From an uncultured Gammaproteobacteria bacterium (GTDB lineage Bacteria; Pseudomonadota; Gammaproteobacteria; HK1): a stretch of 64,000 nucleotides of DNA. The stretch covers positions 2,037,001 through 2,101,000 of the forward strand of contig OY282353.1 in NCBI GenBank assembly GCA_958295465.1, read 5' to 3'. Of this stretch, positions 43,295 to 53,667 are shown piece after piece (within the stretch, counting starts at the first letter, position 1; every line of letters begins with the position of its first letter). Below the pieces are notes generated by a model that was not told where the DNA came from, made no database searches, and saw nothing but the letters and a program-made list of their open reading frames with translations. Position numbers and translations under genes: made by a program.

Positions 43295-44422
43295 CTATCG
43301 CGTCGAACCGGAAGACGGCACGACGTGTCCGCCGGGTCCGATCGACGAGCCGGGCGGGCACCGGCGCCGGAAGTCGTCGGCAATCTCGTCGAAGGTGCAG
43401 AACCGGACCCCGGCGTGGGAGGCGATGTACTCGTAGACCCGCTCCAGCATCAGCAGCACCTGCGGCCGTCCGGAGACGTCGGGGTGGATGGTGAGGGTGA
43501 ACACCGCGTAGTCGTATTCACGGTAGACCCAGTCGAACTGGTCGCGCCACAGCTCCTCGATGTCCCGGGGCTTGATGAAGCCGAAGCTGTTGGGCGCCGA
43601 CTTGATGAACATCATCGGCGGGAGGTCGTCGAGATACCAGTTGCCCGGGATGTCGATGAGTTCGGTCTCCCGGCCCCGGACCAGCGGCTGCATCCACTCG
43701 CGGGCGTCCTTGCCGTAGTCGATCTTCGTCCAGGTGTCCCCCACCCGGACGTAGAAGGGATGGAAGTCGTTGTTCATCAGGCTGTGGTCGTACTTGATGC
43801 CGCGCTCGAGCAGCAGCTCGTTGGTGACGGGGCTGAACTCCCACCACGGGGCGACGTATCCGGTCGGCCGGCGCCCGCCCAGCTTCTCGACGAGGTCGAT
43901 GCACTTGTCCAGCACCGCGGTTTCCTGCTCGCGGGTCATCGCGATGGGGTTCTCGTGCGAGTAGCCGTGCACGCCGATCTCGTGGCCGGCGTCGGCCACC
44001 ATGCGGCATTGATCGGGGAAGGTCTCGACGGAATGGCCGGGGATGAACCAGGTGGTCCGGATGCCGAAACGCCGGAACAGCTCCACCAGCCGGGGCACCC
44101 CCACCTCGCCCGAGAACAGGCCCCGCGAGATATCGCAGGGAGAGTCCTCGCCGCCATAGGAGCCCAGCCACCCGGCGACTGCATCCACGTCGATGCCGAA
44201 GGCGCAGAAGATCTCCTTGGGTCCCCCTCCCCGGCGGCCCCGGGATGTCCCGCTCCCGCTCGACACGGACGAGGAGACCAGGGGCCTGGGGCGGTACCGG
44301 CGGCCAGCGCTCGCGTGCGCCGAGGCGAATGGCGGCGGCCGCTCGTGTTGCTGGCGCAACCGCGGGGCGAAGGGTCGATCCGTGAAAGAGGGTAACGGCC
44401 GAGTCGGCGTGGGTGCGGGCAT
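43295..44422 (-). CDS. Polysaccharide deacetylase-family (NodB-like) hydrolase
   Basis: The NodB-like domain runs from about residue 70: [20 protein letters not shown] (metal Asp), [15 protein letters not shown], the HxxxH motif in [27 protein letters not shown] and [14 protein letters not shown]. It resembles cytosolic PuuE-type allantoinases and related peptidoglycan/chitin deacetylase-like proteins more than secreted deacetylases. The first ~70 residues from ATG 44422 are Pro/Arg/Ser-rich and unlike the family. No nearer start codon fits well, so the true start is uncertain (a GTG at about codon 53 is possible). Confidence 0.85.
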   Translation of the reverse strand: MPAPTPTRPLPSFTDRPFAPRLRQQHERPPPFASAHASAGRRYRPRPLVSSSVSSGSGTSRGRRGGGPKEIFCAFGIDVDAVAGWLGSYGGEDSPCDISRGLFSGEVGVPRLVELFRRFGIRTTWFIPGHSVETFPDQCRMVADAGHEIGVHGYSHENPIAMTREQETAVLDKCIDLVEKLGGRRPTGYVAPWWEFSPVTNELLLERGIKYDHSLMNNDFHPFYVRVGDTWTKIDYGKDAREWMQPLVRGRETELIDIPGNWYLDDLPPMMFIKSAPNSFGFIKPRDIEELWRDQFDWVYREYDYAVFTLTIHPDVSGRPQVLLMLERVYEYIASHAGVRFCTFDEIADDFRRRCPPGSSIGPGGHVVPSSGSTR

Positions 44423-44556
44423 CGGAGTCTCCCGGGAGTCCAGGGTTCGTCGGGACCGGTCTTCTGCAACCCGGCGGGGTCTGGGTGTAGCGGCGCATCC
44501 CTCGCGACAGGGCGGAAACCGGGAACGAGGAATCGAGGTTACCAGCTAAGCCGCCG

Positions 44557-44583
44557 GGCAGAAATGTCGGAGTGGCTGAAGGG
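44557..44583 (+). pseudogene. tRNA-Ser 5' fragment cut by an IS3 end
   Basis: GGCAGAAATGTCGGAGTGGC followed by TGAAGGG matches the 5' third of a bacterial tRNA-Ser (acceptor strand, the GTCGGAGTGGCTGAAG D-arm). At 44584 an IS3-type terminus starts and no anticodon, variable or T-arm follows. The remaining two-thirds were not found nearby. Confidence 0.5.
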
Positions 44584-44766
44584 TGAACCGCCCCGGTAAT
44601 CCTGGAGACTACACTTGTTGAGTCTTCGGGAGGAAAGGGCAGATGAACTCATCGACAAGATACTCCCCGGAAGTCCGGGATCGAGCGATGCGGCTGGTGC
44701 TGGAGTATCAGGGTGACCATGACTCGCAGTGGTCGGCGATCACCTCGGTGGCGTCGAAGCTCGGGT
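44584..44766 (+). mobile_element. IS3-family left end and truncated orfA
   Basis: TGAACCGCCCCGG at 44584 has the form of IS3-subgroup termini. ATG 44643, after GGGAGGAAAGGGCAG, starts MNSSTRYSPEVRDRAMRLVL, EYQGDHDSQWSAITSVASKLG, the HTH start of an IS3-type OrfA. Homology stops at about 44766 and the rest of the element is deleted. The following 350 bp (to 45116) show only short GGGAACGGC repeats and no gene. Confidence 0.75.
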
Positions 44767-45116
44767 GTGTAAATGATGAATCACCAGATTTTGATCGGCC
44801 CCTGAAGTGTCAAAGTCGGACTGAACGTCCGCGAAGTCGAATCATGGAATCGTATTGTGGGGCATGGAGGGAACTACCGGGGAACAGCCATTGTTCTCGC
44901 AGGCCAACCGGCCGGAGTCCTGGGAACGGCTCGTTCCGGGAACGGCGCTTCCTGGGAACGGCACCGAATCCGGAGACATGTTTCAGGGCAGGCCGGGAAT
45001 TGCTCGCGGGCGGCTTGTCTCGATCCATCCATCCACCCCGGATTGCAGCCACAATCAACCCGAATTCAGGCAGATTGCTATGATTTTCGCCTGATCCATG
45101 TTCCGATTCACACATC

Positions 45117-45389
45117 ATGCCGTCCGCCTCCGTCCCTGCCGATCTGCTCGACCATCTGGTCGGTACGCGCGGGCTGCCCCGTTCGGAGGCCCGCCGGATC
45201 GTCGAGGAGGTGGTGAGCTTCTACGGCGAGACCGCCGAGGCGTTCGTCACCAGACGCCACCGGGAGCTCCAGGCGGAAGGGTTGCGCAACCGTGCGATCT
45301 ACGCGCGGATCGCGGCGGAGCTGGAAGGCCGGCGCTTCCGGGCGCCGGGGCTCAGCGAGCGCCAGATCCGGCGCATCGTCTACGGCTGA
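45117..45389 (+). CDS. Conserved small helical protein
   Basis: The 90-residue product is mostly helical and basic (SEARRIVEEVVSFYGETAEA, RRHRELQAEGLRNRAIYARI, GLSERQIRRIVYG). The tail pattern RRFxAPGLSERQIRRxxYG looks like a conserved, possibly nucleic-acid-binding HTH. I do not know a name for the family. It precedes glmS by 265 bp on the same strand. Confidence 0.65.
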   Translation: MPSASVPADLLDHLVGTRGLPRSEARRIVEEVVSFYGETAEAFVTRRHRELQAEGLRNRAIYARIAAELEGRRFRAPGLSERQIRRIVYG

Positions 45390-45653
45390 TCCGATCCGCA
45401 TGGCCGGAACCGGACACGGCTCGAACTTCCTCGGCCGGGTGCGTGTTCCCGGCCGCGGCCGCGCGCGTTCCCGTGCGGGCGTGTTCCCGGACACGGGCCG
45501 GCGGCCGCGGGCACGTAACGGCGGCAGGCGACCGCCCATGCGCTTCGCAGACACTTCGGAGGTGATCACTTTGGGAGTGATCGCTTCGCCGGCAACGGCT
45601 TCAGCTTCGAATGCGATCCGATCAACAAGGAACGAACGGGAGGCACCGACACC

Positions 45654-47480
45654 ATGTGCGGAATCATCGGCTACATCGGTCCCCGGAGCGCGGCTCCGAT
45701 CCTGATCTCCGGCCTGAAACGGCTTGAATACCGCGGCTACGACTCCGCGGGCGTCGCGCTCGTCTCCCGGCGCGCGCTGCGCGTGTACAAGAAGGAGGGA
45801 AAGCTCGCCAGGCTCCAGGCGGCGCTTCCGAAGCGGCTCGGCGGAAAGGTCGGCATCGGGCATACGCGATGGGCCACCCACGGGGCGCCGAGCGACGTGA
45901 ACGCGCATCCCCACGTGAGCGCGGACGGGTCGATCGCCGTCGTGCACAACGGCATCGTCGAGAACGCCGCGGAGCTGCGCGAACGCCTCGCGACCGAGGG
46001 CGTCACGCTCGTCTCCGAGACCGATACCGAGATCATCGCGCATCTCGTGGCGCGCGCGGACGGCGAATCGCTGGAGCAGCGGGTGCGCGGCGCACTCGCG
46101 CTGGTACGCGGCACCTACGGGATCGCGGTCGTCGACACCCGCGCACCCGACCGCATCGTCGTCGCCCGCAACGGCTCACCGGTGATCATCGGCATCGGGG
46201 AGCACGAGATGTTCGTCGCGTCCGACGTCGCGGCGCTGGTGCGCTACACCCGACAGGTCGTGCATCTCGACGACGGGGAGATCGCGGTGCTCGACACCGG
46301 GGGCTTCCGCACGACGGGGATGGACGAGCGGCCAGTACCGAAGAGGCCTCCCTCGACCGTCGAGTGGGAGGACGGCGCCTACGAGCGTGGCGGATATGCG
46401 CACTACATGCGCAAGGAGATCCTCGATCAGCCCGAGGCGGTCGCGCGCACGCTGAGCGGGCGGCTCGATCACCACTTCCACACCGCCCACCTCGGCGGTC
46501 TCGACCTCGACCCCCGCGAGCTGCTCGACGTAAAACGGGTGAAGCTGCTCGGCTGCGGCTCCGCGTACTACGCGGGGCTCGCCGGCGCACACCTCATCGA
46601 ATCACTGGTGCGCATCCCGGCCTCGGCCGAGCCGGCGGCGGAGTTCCGCTACCGCAACCCGGTGATCGAGCACGACGCCCTCTACGTCGCGATCAGCCAG
46701 TCGGGCGAGACCATCGATACGCTGATGGCGGTGCAGGAGGTGCGCCAGAGCGGCGGTCGGGTGCTCGGCGTCGTCAACGTCGTGGGCAGCAGCATCGCGC
46801 GCGAGGTGGACGGCGGGATCTACATGCACGCAGGCCCGGAGGTGTCGGTCGCCTCGACCAAGGCGTATACGTGCAGCCTGGTCTGCCTCGCCCTGCTCGC
46901 GCTGCACCTCGGCCGGGCGCGGGACCTGTCGCCCGAGCAGGGCCGGCGGCTCATCGAGGCGATGGAGCGCCTCCCCGCCGGCATCGAGGCCGCGCTCGCC
47001 GCCGAGTCCCACGTGGAGGCGATCGCACGCCGGTACGCAGACTCCAGGAGCGCATTCTACATCGGCCGCGGCCCCGGCTTTCCCATCGCCCTCGAAGGGG
47101 CGCAGAAGCTCAAGGAGATCTCCTACATCCACGCCGAGGCGTATCCGGCGTCGGAGCTCAAGCACGGACCGCTCGCGCTCGTCGGCCCGGACATCCCCAC
47201 CGTCATCGCGCTGCCGCACGACGCGCTGCTCGACAAGTCGATCGCCTCGCTCGAGGAGGTGCGGGCGCGGAGCGGTCCGGTGATCGCGTTGACCCATCCC
47301 GGTGACGGCCGCATCGCCGAGCACGCGGACGCGGTCATCGAGGTCCCGCCCTCGGAGGACGTGTTCAACCCGGTGGTGATGGGGATCCCGCTCCAGCTCT
47401 TCGCCTACCACTGCGCGCTCGCCCTCGGGCGCGACATCGATCAGCCGCGCAACCTCGCCAAGAGCGTGACGGTGGAGTAG
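45654..47480 (+). CDS. glmS: Glutamine--fructose-6-phosphate aminotransferase (isomerizing)
   Basis: The 608-residue enzyme has nucleophile Cys2 in MCGIIGYIG, RLEYRGYDSAGVAL, the glutaminase loop GHTRWATHGAPS and VVHNGIVEN. Two SIS domains follow (CGSAYYAGLAGAHLIE, SQSGETIDTL, EVSVASTKAYT, GRGPGFPIALEGAQKLKEISYIHAEAY), ending in the canonical KSVTVE. It makes glucosamine-6-phosphate for peptidoglycan and lipopolysaccharide. GGGAGG lies ten or so bases before the start. No glmU beside it. Confidence 0.97.
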   Translation: MCGIIGYIGPRSAAPILISGLKRLEYRGYDSAGVALVSRRALRVYKKEGKLARLQAALPKRLGGKVGIGHTRWATHGAPSDVNAHPHVSADGSIAVVHNGIVENAAELRERLATEGVTLVSETDTEIIAHLVARADGESLEQRVRGALALVRGTYGIAVVDTRAPDRIVVARNGSPVIIGIGEHEMFVASDVAALVRYTRQVVHLDDGEIAVLDTGGFRTTGMDERPVPKRPPSTVEWEDGAYERGGYAHYMRKEILDQPEAVARTLSGRLDHHFHTAHLGGLDLDPRELLDVKRVKLLGCGSAYYAGLAGAHLIESLVRIPASAEPAAEFRYRNPVIEHDALYVAISQSGETIDTLMAVQEVRQSGGRVLGVVNVVGSSIAREVDGGIYMHAGPEVSVASTKAYTCSLVCLALLALHLGRARDLSPEQGRRLIEAMERLPAGIEAALAAESHVEAIARRYADSRSAFYIGRGPGFPIALEGAQKLKEISYIHAEAYPASELKHGPLALVGPDIPTVIALPHDALLDKSIASLEEVRARSGPVIALTHPGDGRIAEHADAVIEVPPSEDVFNPVVMGIPLQLFAYHCALALGRDIDQPRNLAKSVTVE

Positions 47481-47568
47481 CCGGGTCCGGACGCCGACCG
47501 GTCCGGCCGCCGGGGTGCACGGTCTCTGTTCGGCGGCCGGCGAGCGCCGCCGGCGGACCGCGCATCGC

Positions 47569-49008
47569 TCAGATCGCGCAGACGCCGGGGCGCCGGTCCG
47601 CCCACGGTCGGGCGCGTTCGAGCTGGCCCGCCAGACGGATGAGGGTCGCCTCCTCGCCCCAGCGGGCCGTGAAGTGCACGCCCACCGGAAGTCCCGAGGC
47701 CGTCCAGTGCAGCGGCAGGGAGATCGCGGGCTGGCCGCTGGCGTTGCCGATCCAGGTATAGGGGGAGAACCGCGCGCAACGCCTGCGCAGCTCGAAGGGA
47801 TCGCCGCCGCGGTAGACGAGGGTGCCGAGCTCGACCGGCGGCTGCCCCAGGGTCGGGGTCAGCCAGAGGTCGAAGCGGGTGAAAAATGCGCTCATGTCGC
47901 GCACCACGCGCTGCACGTCCTGGACCGCGAGCAGGTAGGACTGCGCACCGAGCGCCCGCCCGCGCTCGGCGAACGCCCACACGAAGGGCTCGAAGTGGGC
48001 GGGCCCGGCGGTTCGGCCGGTGCGCCTCTCCCAGTCGGCGACGGCCCAGGCCGCCCCGGCCGCCAGCACGGACGTGAACTTCGCCCACAGCGCCTCGGCA
48101 TCGTAGTCGGGCCGCGCTTCCTCGACCATGTGGCCGAGCGACTCGCACAGCGCCGCCGCGTCGCGCACCGCGCGCTCGCACTCGGGATCGATCGCATCGC
48201 CGAGCGGAGCTTCGGCGGAGAAGCCGATCCTCAACGCTCCCGGCGGGCGTTCGACCTCGTTGGAATACGACCGCGCGGGCGGCGCCGGGAAGTACGGGTC
48301 CCCGACCGCGGGGCCGGCGACCGCGTCGAGCAGGGCCGCGGTGTCGCGCACGCTGCGCGTCACCCCGAGCTCGCAGACCAGGCCCGAGAACAGGTCACCG
48401 TAGTGGGGCGCGAGGGAGACCCGCCCCCGGCTCGGCTTCAGGCCCACCAGCCCGCAGCACGAGGCGGGGATGCGGATCGAGCCTCCGGCGTCGTTGCCGT
48501 GGGCCATGGGCACAATCCGGGCGGAGACCGCGGCTGCCGAGCCTCCGCTCGATCCTCCCGGCGTTCGTGTCGTATCCCACGGGTTGCGGGTGGGGCCGAA
48601 GAGCCGCGGCTCGGTGGTCGGTCCGATGGCGAGCTCAGGGGTATTGGTCTTGCCGATGAACACGAGCCCCGCTGCGCGAAAGCGGCGCACCAGCTCGCTG
48701 TCCTCGGCCGGTACGTGGTCGCCCAGGAACGCGCTCGCCTCGGTGAAGCGCACGCCTTCGACCTCGGCGAGAAAATCCTTCACGAGAAACGGCACCCCGG
48801 CGAAGATGCCGGCGCCGGAATGGGCTTGCGCAGTCTCGCGCGCATGGTCGTACATTTCGGTCACGATCGTGTTGAGCGTCCCGTCGACCTGTTCGGCCCG
48901 ATCGATGGCGGCATCGACGAGCTCCAGCGGGGCCAGCTCGCCGGCCCGCACCAGCGCCGCGCATCGCGTCGCGTCGAACTCCGCGAGCTCGTCGTGTCTC
49001 ACCGTCAT
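47569..49008 (-). CDS. Amidase-signature family hydrolase
   Basis: The 479-residue protein has Lys77 in [23 protein letters not shown] with cis-Ser154 and nucleophile Ser177 in [13 protein letters not shown]. The GND variant and the large middle region ([20 protein letters not shown]) fit 6-aminohexanoate-cyclic-dimer-hydrolase/aryl-amidase-like enzymes. GGGAGGAGCGG directly precedes ATG 49008. It runs in the same direction as the NTF2-like gene 47 bp upstream, so the pair is probably co-transcribed. Confidence 0.9.
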   Translation of the reverse strand: MTVRHDELAEFDATRCAALVRAGELAPLELVDAAIDRAEQVDGTLNTIVTEMYDHARETAQAHSGAGIFAGVPFLVKDFLAEVEGVRFTEASAFLGDHVPAEDSELVRRFRAAGLVFIGKTNTPELAIGPTTEPRLFGPTRNPWDTTRTPGGSSGGSAAAVSARIVPMAHGNDAGGSIRIPASCCGLVGLKPSRGRVSLAPHYGDLFSGLVCELGVTRSVRDTAALLDAVAGPAVGDPYFPAPPARSYSNEVERPPGALRIGFSAEAPLGDAIDPECERAVRDAAALCESLGHMVEEARPDYDAEALWAKFTSVLAAGAAWAVADWERRTGRTAGPAHFEPFVWAFAERGRALGAQSYLLAVQDVQRVVRDMSAFFTRFDLWLTPTLGQPPVELGTLVYRGGDPFELRRRCARFSPYTWIGNASGQPAISLPLHWTASGLPVGVHFTARWGEEATLIRLAGQLERARPWADRRPGVCAI

Positions 49009-49054
49009 CCGCTCCTCCCTTCCTCCGGGCACCTGCTCCCCGGTATCGCTTCGC

Positions 49055-49447
49055 TCAGCCGTCGATGAGCTTCCAGTACGTGTCCTTCTTCGTGATTCGT
49101 CCGTCACGGAACGTCCAGAGGTCGCAGCCGAGCCAGTCGAGCGGCGCACCTTCCTTCGGCGTGCCCTTCACCGTCCACTCGGAGCAGGCCCGGCTGCCGC
49201 CCGCGTCGATGAAGTGCTGCATGTCCACCCACCGCATGTCCGGAATGACCGCGTAGCGGGCGCGCAGCACCTCGCCGATGGCCTGCTTCCCGCGCAGCCG
49301 CTTCGCCTCCCACGGGTCCGGACCGCGCGCCATCAGCCACTCTCCGTCCTCGGCGAAGTACGACAGGATGCCGTCGACGTCGTGGCGGTTGAACGCATCC
49401 TGGATCGCGTCGAGCAGGGCGATCGTCACCCTGGTGTCGTTGCTCAT
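49055..49447 (-). CDS. SnoaL/NTF2-like protein
   Basis: The 130-residue protein has the SnoaL-like plan: a first helix ([21 protein letters not shown]), a curved sheet ([32 protein letters not shown]) and the end [21 protein letters not shown]. These small cone-shaped proteins act as isomerases, hydratases or binding proteins. It is upstream of an amidase gene and divergent from an MFS gene (92-bp shared spacer), suggesting a small degradation cluster. Confidence 0.8.
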   Translation of the reverse strand: MSNDTRVTIALLDAIQDAFNRHDVDGILSYFAEDGEWLMARGPDPWEAKRLRGKQAIGEVLRARYAVIPDMRWVDMQHFIDAGGSRACSEWTVKGTPKEGAPLDWLGCDLWTFRDGRITKKDTYWKLIDG

Positions 49448-49539
49448 GGGGTCTCTCCCCGGTCGGGCCTCGGGAACGGATTCGCTAATGATGTCATGAT
49501 CCCGCACCCGGATGCTCCCACAGATATTCCCCGACCGAG

Positions 49540-50871
49540 ATGACACGCGACCGCCTGAATTTCCTCTTCCTGAACGTCGGGCATTTCCTCGACCATCTCT
49601 TCATGCTGGTCTTCGCGACGGTCGCGGCGCTGCGGCTCACCGAGGAGTGGGGCATGAGCTACGCGGCGCTCATCCCCTACGCGACGCCGGGCTTCGTCGC
49701 GTTCGGAATCGGCGCCATCCCGGCCGGATGGATCGCGGACAAGTGGAGCCGGGAAGGGATGATGGTGATCTTCTTCATCGGCATCGGGGCGAGCTCGATC
49801 GCGACGGCGCTCGCGGGCTCTCCCGTCGAGATCGCGCTGGGGCTGCTCGCGATCGGGCTGTTCGCCGCGATCTACCACCCGGTCGGTCTCGCGATGGTCG
49901 TGCACGGGCGTGAGAAGACCGGCATGCCGCTCGCGATCAACGGCGTCTTCGGCAACCTGGGGGCCGCCGCCGCCGCGCTGCTCACCGGCTGGCTCATCGA
50001 CACCGCGGGCTGGCGTAGCGCGTTCGTCCTGCCCGGCGCCGTCTCCATCGGCCTCGGCGCCGCCTACGCGGTTTTCGTATGGTCCGGAAGGGCGGACCGA
50101 GCCGGTCGCACGGGCAACGGCGGCGGCGGCGCGGCCGCAAGGCAGACCGCGGCCGCAAAGCAGACCGCGGCCGCAAGGCAGGCCGTGGCTGCGAGCCAAG
50201 CCGCGACCGCGAAGAAACCCGCGACCGCCGGACAGGCACCGGCTGCGGAGCAGCCGGCAGCCGGCCCCTCCTCCATCGGACGCGCGGCGTTCGTGCGCGT
50301 GCTCTCGATCATCGTGTTCACGACCGCCATCGGCGGCCTCATCTTTCAGAGCACCACCTTCGCACTCCCCAAGATCTTCGACGAACGACTCGCCGGGATC
50401 GCAGGATCCGCCACCGCGGTCGGCGGTTACGCATTCGTCGTGTTCGCGGTCGCGGCCCTCGCCCAGCTCGTGGTCGGTTATCTAGTCGACCGCCACTCCG
50501 TGCGCACCGTCTTCGCGTTCGTCGCGGGATTGCAGGCGGTGTTCTTCGCGCTCATGTACCAGCTCGCCGGGGTTGCCGCCCTGGTCGTCGCCGTCGCCTT
50601 CATGCTCGTCGTGTTCGGACAGATCCCGATCAACGACGTGCTGGTCGGCAGGATCACGAAGAGCGAGTGGCGCAGCCGCGTCTACTCCATCCGCTACATC
50701 GTGACCTTCTCGGTCATGGCCTCCACCCTGCCGCTGATCGCGGGGATTCATGCGAGCTGGGGCTTCGGTGCGCTCTTCGTGGTGCTGGCGGTCGCGGCGG
50801 GCGGGATCTTCGCGGCGGTCCTGATGCTGCCGCGCGCCGGCCCGATCATCGGACAGCCGTCCCCTGCGTGA
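49540..50871 (+). CDS. MFS transporter with Ala-rich central loop
   Basis: The 443-residue protein has about twelve spans and the MFS loop signature [14 protein letters not shown]. Between spans six and seven lies a ~50-residue hydrophilic insert of repeated [21 protein letters not shown] type (about residues 185-235; DNA repeats with GCGGCCGCAA near 50130-50210), much longer than usual. Substrate unknown. It is divergent from the SnoaL-like/amidase pair and may carry their substrate. Confidence 0.85.
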   Translation: MTRDRLNFLFLNVGHFLDHLFMLVFATVAALRLTEEWGMSYAALIPYATPGFVAFGIGAIPAGWIADKWSREGMMVIFFIGIGASSIATALAGSPVEIALGLLAIGLFAAIYHPVGLAMVVHGREKTGMPLAINGVFGNLGAAAAALLTGWLIDTAGWRSAFVLPGAVSIGLGAAYAVFVWSGRADRAGRTGNGGGGAAARQTAAAKQTAAARQAVAASQAATAKKPATAGQAPAAEQPAAGPSSIGRAAFVRVLSIIVFTTAIGGLIFQSTTFALPKIFDERLAGIAGSATAVGGYAFVVFAVAALAQLVVGYLVDRHSVRTVFAFVAGLQAVFFALMYQLAGVAALVVAVAFMLVVFGQIPINDVLVGRITKSEWRSRVYSIRYIVTFSVMASTLPLIAGIHASWGFGALFVVLAVAAGGIFAAVLMLPRAGPIIGQPSPA

Positions 50872-51159
50872 ACGCTTCGCCGCGCACGCCGTCGTGCTTC
50901 GGGCCGAGGACCGGGTTCGATACACTCCCCGCCCGGACGCACCGTCGAACCCTGGCTCCCGGTCAGCCGCTTCGGTCCGTCGGTGCGGGCAATCGTTCGA
51001 GATGGATGGGCACACGGAGAGGCGGCAAGGGCGAGCCACGTAGCGCAGCCGCTCCTGGGCCGGCGCATCGTGCAAACCCACAGGATTGCCCGATTCCCGA
51101 AAGTTGCCCTGCCACCATGATTCTGCACGGCAGCCCAGGGAAGGGGACGGGATAGATCC

Positions 51160-52167
51160 ATGGTGGATGCGCAACGACTCCAGCTCGACGAGCTGCACAC
51201 TCTCATCGTCGAGATTCTGATTGCTCACGACACGGCCCGGGGCAATGCGGAGCGGGTCGCGAAGGCGCTGGTCGCGGCGGAGGCCGATGGCCAGAAGGGG
51301 CACGGAGCGTCAAGAGTCCCGTCCTATGCGGCGCAGGCGCGCAGCGGCAAGGTCGACGGCCATGCCACCCCGGAGTCGATTCGCCTCACCGACTCCGCCG
51401 CCATCGTCGATGCCCGCGACGGATTCGCCTACCCGGCCATCGCGCTCGCGCAGCAGACCCTTCGGGACGGTTTGGCAGGTTCGCCGGTGGCCGCGGCGGT
51501 CATCCGCAACTCGCACCACTCCGGTGTCATCGCCCATCACGTCGAGCCGCTCGCGCGGGCCGGTTTCATCGCCATGAGCGTGGGCAACGGACCCCAGGCC
51601 ATCGCTCCGTGGGGCGGCCACCGCGGACTGTTCGGCACCAACCCGATCGGCTTCGCCGCGCCCCGGGCCGACGATCCGCCGCTGGTCATCGACATGAGCC
51701 TGAGCAAGGTGGCGCGCGGCCGGATCAACGTCGCGGCCCAGGCGGGCGAGCCCATTCCCCGGGACTGGGCGTTCGATGCCGACGGCAACCCGACGACCGA
51801 CCCCAGGGAGGCCATGGCCGGCACCATGGCACCGATCGGCGACGCCAAGGGCGCCCAGCTCGCCCTGATGGTGGAGATCCTGGCCGGAGCGCTGTCGGCT
51901 TCGTGCTTCGGCTTCGAGTCGAGCTCCTATTTCACGGCAGAGGGCGCGCCCCCGCGGGCGGGCCAGTTCCTGATGGCCATGGACCCGGCCCCATTCTCGG
52001 AGGGTCGGTTCGGCACCCGCCTGGAGGACCTCCTCGCCGCCATCGAGGAACAGCCCGGCACCCGGCTGCCGGGGCAGCGCCGGTTCGCATTACGCGAGCA
52101 GGCCGAACGCGACGGCGTGACGATCCCGCGGGCGCTGTACGAGCAACTGGTGTCGCTGCGCGGTTGA
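51160..52167 (+). CDS. Malate/L-lactate dehydrogenase family NAD(P)-dependent oxidoreductase
   Basis: The 335-residue protein belongs to the LDH2/MDG2 family: AKALVAAEADGQKGHGASRVP, the catalytic His region IRNSHHSGVIAHHVEPLARAG, GNGPQAIAPWGGHRGLFGTNPIGF, and KGAQLALMVEILAGALS. Members oxidise malate, lactate, ureidoglycolate or related 2-hydroxy acids; which one is not readable. AAGGGGACGGGA precedes ATG 51160. The 230 bp beyond its stop show nothing. Confidence 0.88.
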   Translation: MVDAQRLQLDELHTLIVEILIAHDTARGNAERVAKALVAAEADGQKGHGASRVPSYAAQARSGKVDGHATPESIRLTDSAAIVDARDGFAYPAIALAQQTLRDGLAGSPVAAAVIRNSHHSGVIAHHVEPLARAGFIAMSVGNGPQAIAPWGGHRGLFGTNPIGFAAPRADDPPLVIDMSLSKVARGRINVAAQAGEPIPRDWAFDADGNPTTDPREAMAGTMAPIGDAKGAQLALMVEILAGALSASCFGFESSSYFTAEGAPPRAGQFLMAMDPAPFSEGRFGTRLEDLLAAIEEQPGTRLPGQRRFALREQAERDGVTIPRALYEQLVSLRG

Positions 52168-52400
52168 GGTCCGGCCCGTCACGCAGCGCGAATGATGGTC
52201 CTGGTCGGCCGGCTCGACTGCCGCGCCGTCGATGAAGTCGAACAGCCGCCACCGTGCGTCCTCGCTGCATGGATGTGGTGCAGCCGCGCCATGTCGGCGC
52301 TCGCCAGGCAGCTCGATCCCTGTCCAAATCAATGGGGCCCACCTCTCTCGTCGAAGACTTCGGGGTTGGGTCCATTGCGTGAGTTGGCGAAACACCCGCT

Positions 52401-52661
52401 TCACCGCCCCGCCAGCGCATGGGACCGGATGAGCGCCACGATCCCCCGCATCTCCGGCGGCGGCGGAGAACCCGGCTCCGAGACCAACCAGGCGTGGACG
52501 TCCTGGTCCGGTTCCCCGAGCAGGCGTTCCAGCGCATCCAGTTCTCGATCGTCGAGCCGGTCCAGGGCGCGGGCGGCGAAACGTTCGAGCAGGACGTCGA
52601 GCTCCTTCATCCCGCGCCGGCAACGCCAGCGAGCCCGGTCGAGCCTCGTCTGTCGGGTCAC
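52401..52661 (-). CDS. sdhE: Succinate dehydrogenase flavinylation factor
   Basis: The 86-residue protein from GTG 52661 (V-T-R-Q-T-R-L-D-R-A-R-W) has the RGxxE motif in CRRGMKELDVLLERF, and LDDRELDALERLLGEPDQDVHAWL, as in SdhE/YgfY. It promotes covalent FAD attachment to SdhA. It is the last gene of sdhC-D-A-B-E, 197 bp after sdhB. That gap is filled by 66-bp tandem repeats that overlap the start and keep the frame open upstream, so the exact start is less certain than the identity. Confidence 0.85.
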   Translation of the reverse strand: MTRQTRLDRARWRCRRGMKELDVLLERFAARALDRLDDRELDALERLLGEPDQDVHAWLVSEPGSPPPPEMRGIVALIRSHALAGR

Positions 52662-52830
52662 GGGGCAATCCGGAGTTGCTGCACGAGGGTCTCGTCGCGC
52701 GCCACCCGCACCTCCGTGCCGGGTCACGGGGCAATCCGGAGTTGCTGCACGAGGGTCTCGTCGCGCGCCACCCGCACCTCCGTGCCGGATCACGGGGCGA
52801 TCCGGGGCTGCTTCACGAGGTGGCCCGAGC
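52655..52830. repeat. 66-bp tandem repeats overlapping the sdhE start
   Basis: Copies start at 52655, 52721 and 52787. The first two are identical over 66 bp (GGGTCACGGGGCAATCCGGA onward); the third is partial and diverged. On the minus strand each full copy carries GTGACCCG, the sdhE start context, 66 bp (22 codons) apart and in frame. A repeat-encoded N-terminal extension of sdhE is therefore possible. Confidence 0.9.
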
Positions 52831-52858
52831 CTCAGTGCGCGATGGCTCCGTGAACCGT

Positions 52859-53638
52859 TCAGACGCTGCGGGCGACCATCATCTTCTTGATCCCGGCGAT
52901 CGCCTTCGCCGGGTTCAGCCCCTTCGGACAGGCGGTGGTGCAGTTCATGATGGTGTGGCAGCGGTAGAGCCGGAACGGGTCTTCGAGGTCGTCGAGCCGC
53001 TCCCCGGCCGCCTCGTCGCGGCTGTCGACGAGCCACCGGTACGCCTGGAGCAGGACGGCCGGGCCGAGGTAGCGGTCACCGTTCCACCAGTAGCTCGGGC
53101 AGCTCGTGGAGCAGCAGGCACAGAGGATGCACTCGTAGAGCCCGTCGAGCCGCTCGCGCTCCTCCTTCGACTGGGGCCGCTCGCGGTCCGGCGGGGACGG
53201 GCGGGAGCGCATCCACGGCTTGATCGAGGCGTACTGCGCATAGAAATGCGACATGTCCGGCACGAGGTCCTTCACCACCGGCATGTGCGGCAGCGGATGG
53301 ACGGCCACCGCGCCGGGGTAGTCCTCGATCGCGCTGATGCACGCGAGGCCGTTCCGGCCGCCGACGTTCATCGCGCACGAGCCGCAGATCCCCTCCCGGC
53401 AGGACCGCCGGAAGGTCAGGGTGGGGTCGATCTCGCTCTTGATCTTGATGAGGGCGTCGAGAACCATCGGACCGCAGTCCGCCAGATCGATGGTGTAGCG
53501 GTCGCGCCGCGGGTTCTCGTCCGAGTCCGGGTCGTAGCGGTAGACGACGAACGTCCTGGGCCGCTTCGCGTCGCCGGGGGCCGGCCAGGTTCTGCCGTCA
53601 CGGACGGCCGAGTCCGCCGGAAGTGTGAACTGCGCCAT
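52859..53638 (-). CDS. sdhB: Succinate dehydrogenase iron-sulfur subunit
   Basis: The 259-residue protein has the [2Fe-2S] ligands in [22 protein letters not shown] and the [4Fe-4S]/[3Fe-4S] ligands in [16 protein letters not shown] and [17 protein letters not shown]. It passes electrons from SdhA to the quinone site. The start at 53638 (MAQFTLPAD) has GAGGGG ahead of it. It lies 29 bp after sdhA. The ~20-residue N-terminal stretch ([16 protein letters not shown]) is slightly long. Confidence 0.96.
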   Translation of the reverse strand: MAQFTLPADSAVRDGRTWPAPGDAKRPRTFVVYRYDPDSDENPRRDRYTIDLADCGPMVLDALIKIKSEIDPTLTFRRSCREGICGSCAMNVGGRNGLACISAIEDYPGAVAVHPLPHMPVVKDLVPDMSHFYAQYASIKPWMRSRPSPPDRERPQSKEERERLDGLYECILCACCSTSCPSYWWNGDRYLGPAVLLQAYRWLVDSRDEAAGERLDDLEDPFRLYRCHTIMNCTTACPKGLNPAKAIAGIKKMMVARSV

Positions 53639-53667
53639 GTGCGATGCCCCTCGCTCGGCAGACCCGC

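Noticed and set aside
44855..45094. 79-codon plus-strand frame with GGGAACGGC repeats
   Set aside because: No conserved pattern, starts inside decayed IS sequence, and overlaps other frames of equal quality.
45390..45653. glmS ribozyme or leader riboswitch upstream of glmS
   Set aside because: No glmS-ribozyme core was recognised by eye and the host is not of the Gram-positive group where it occurs.
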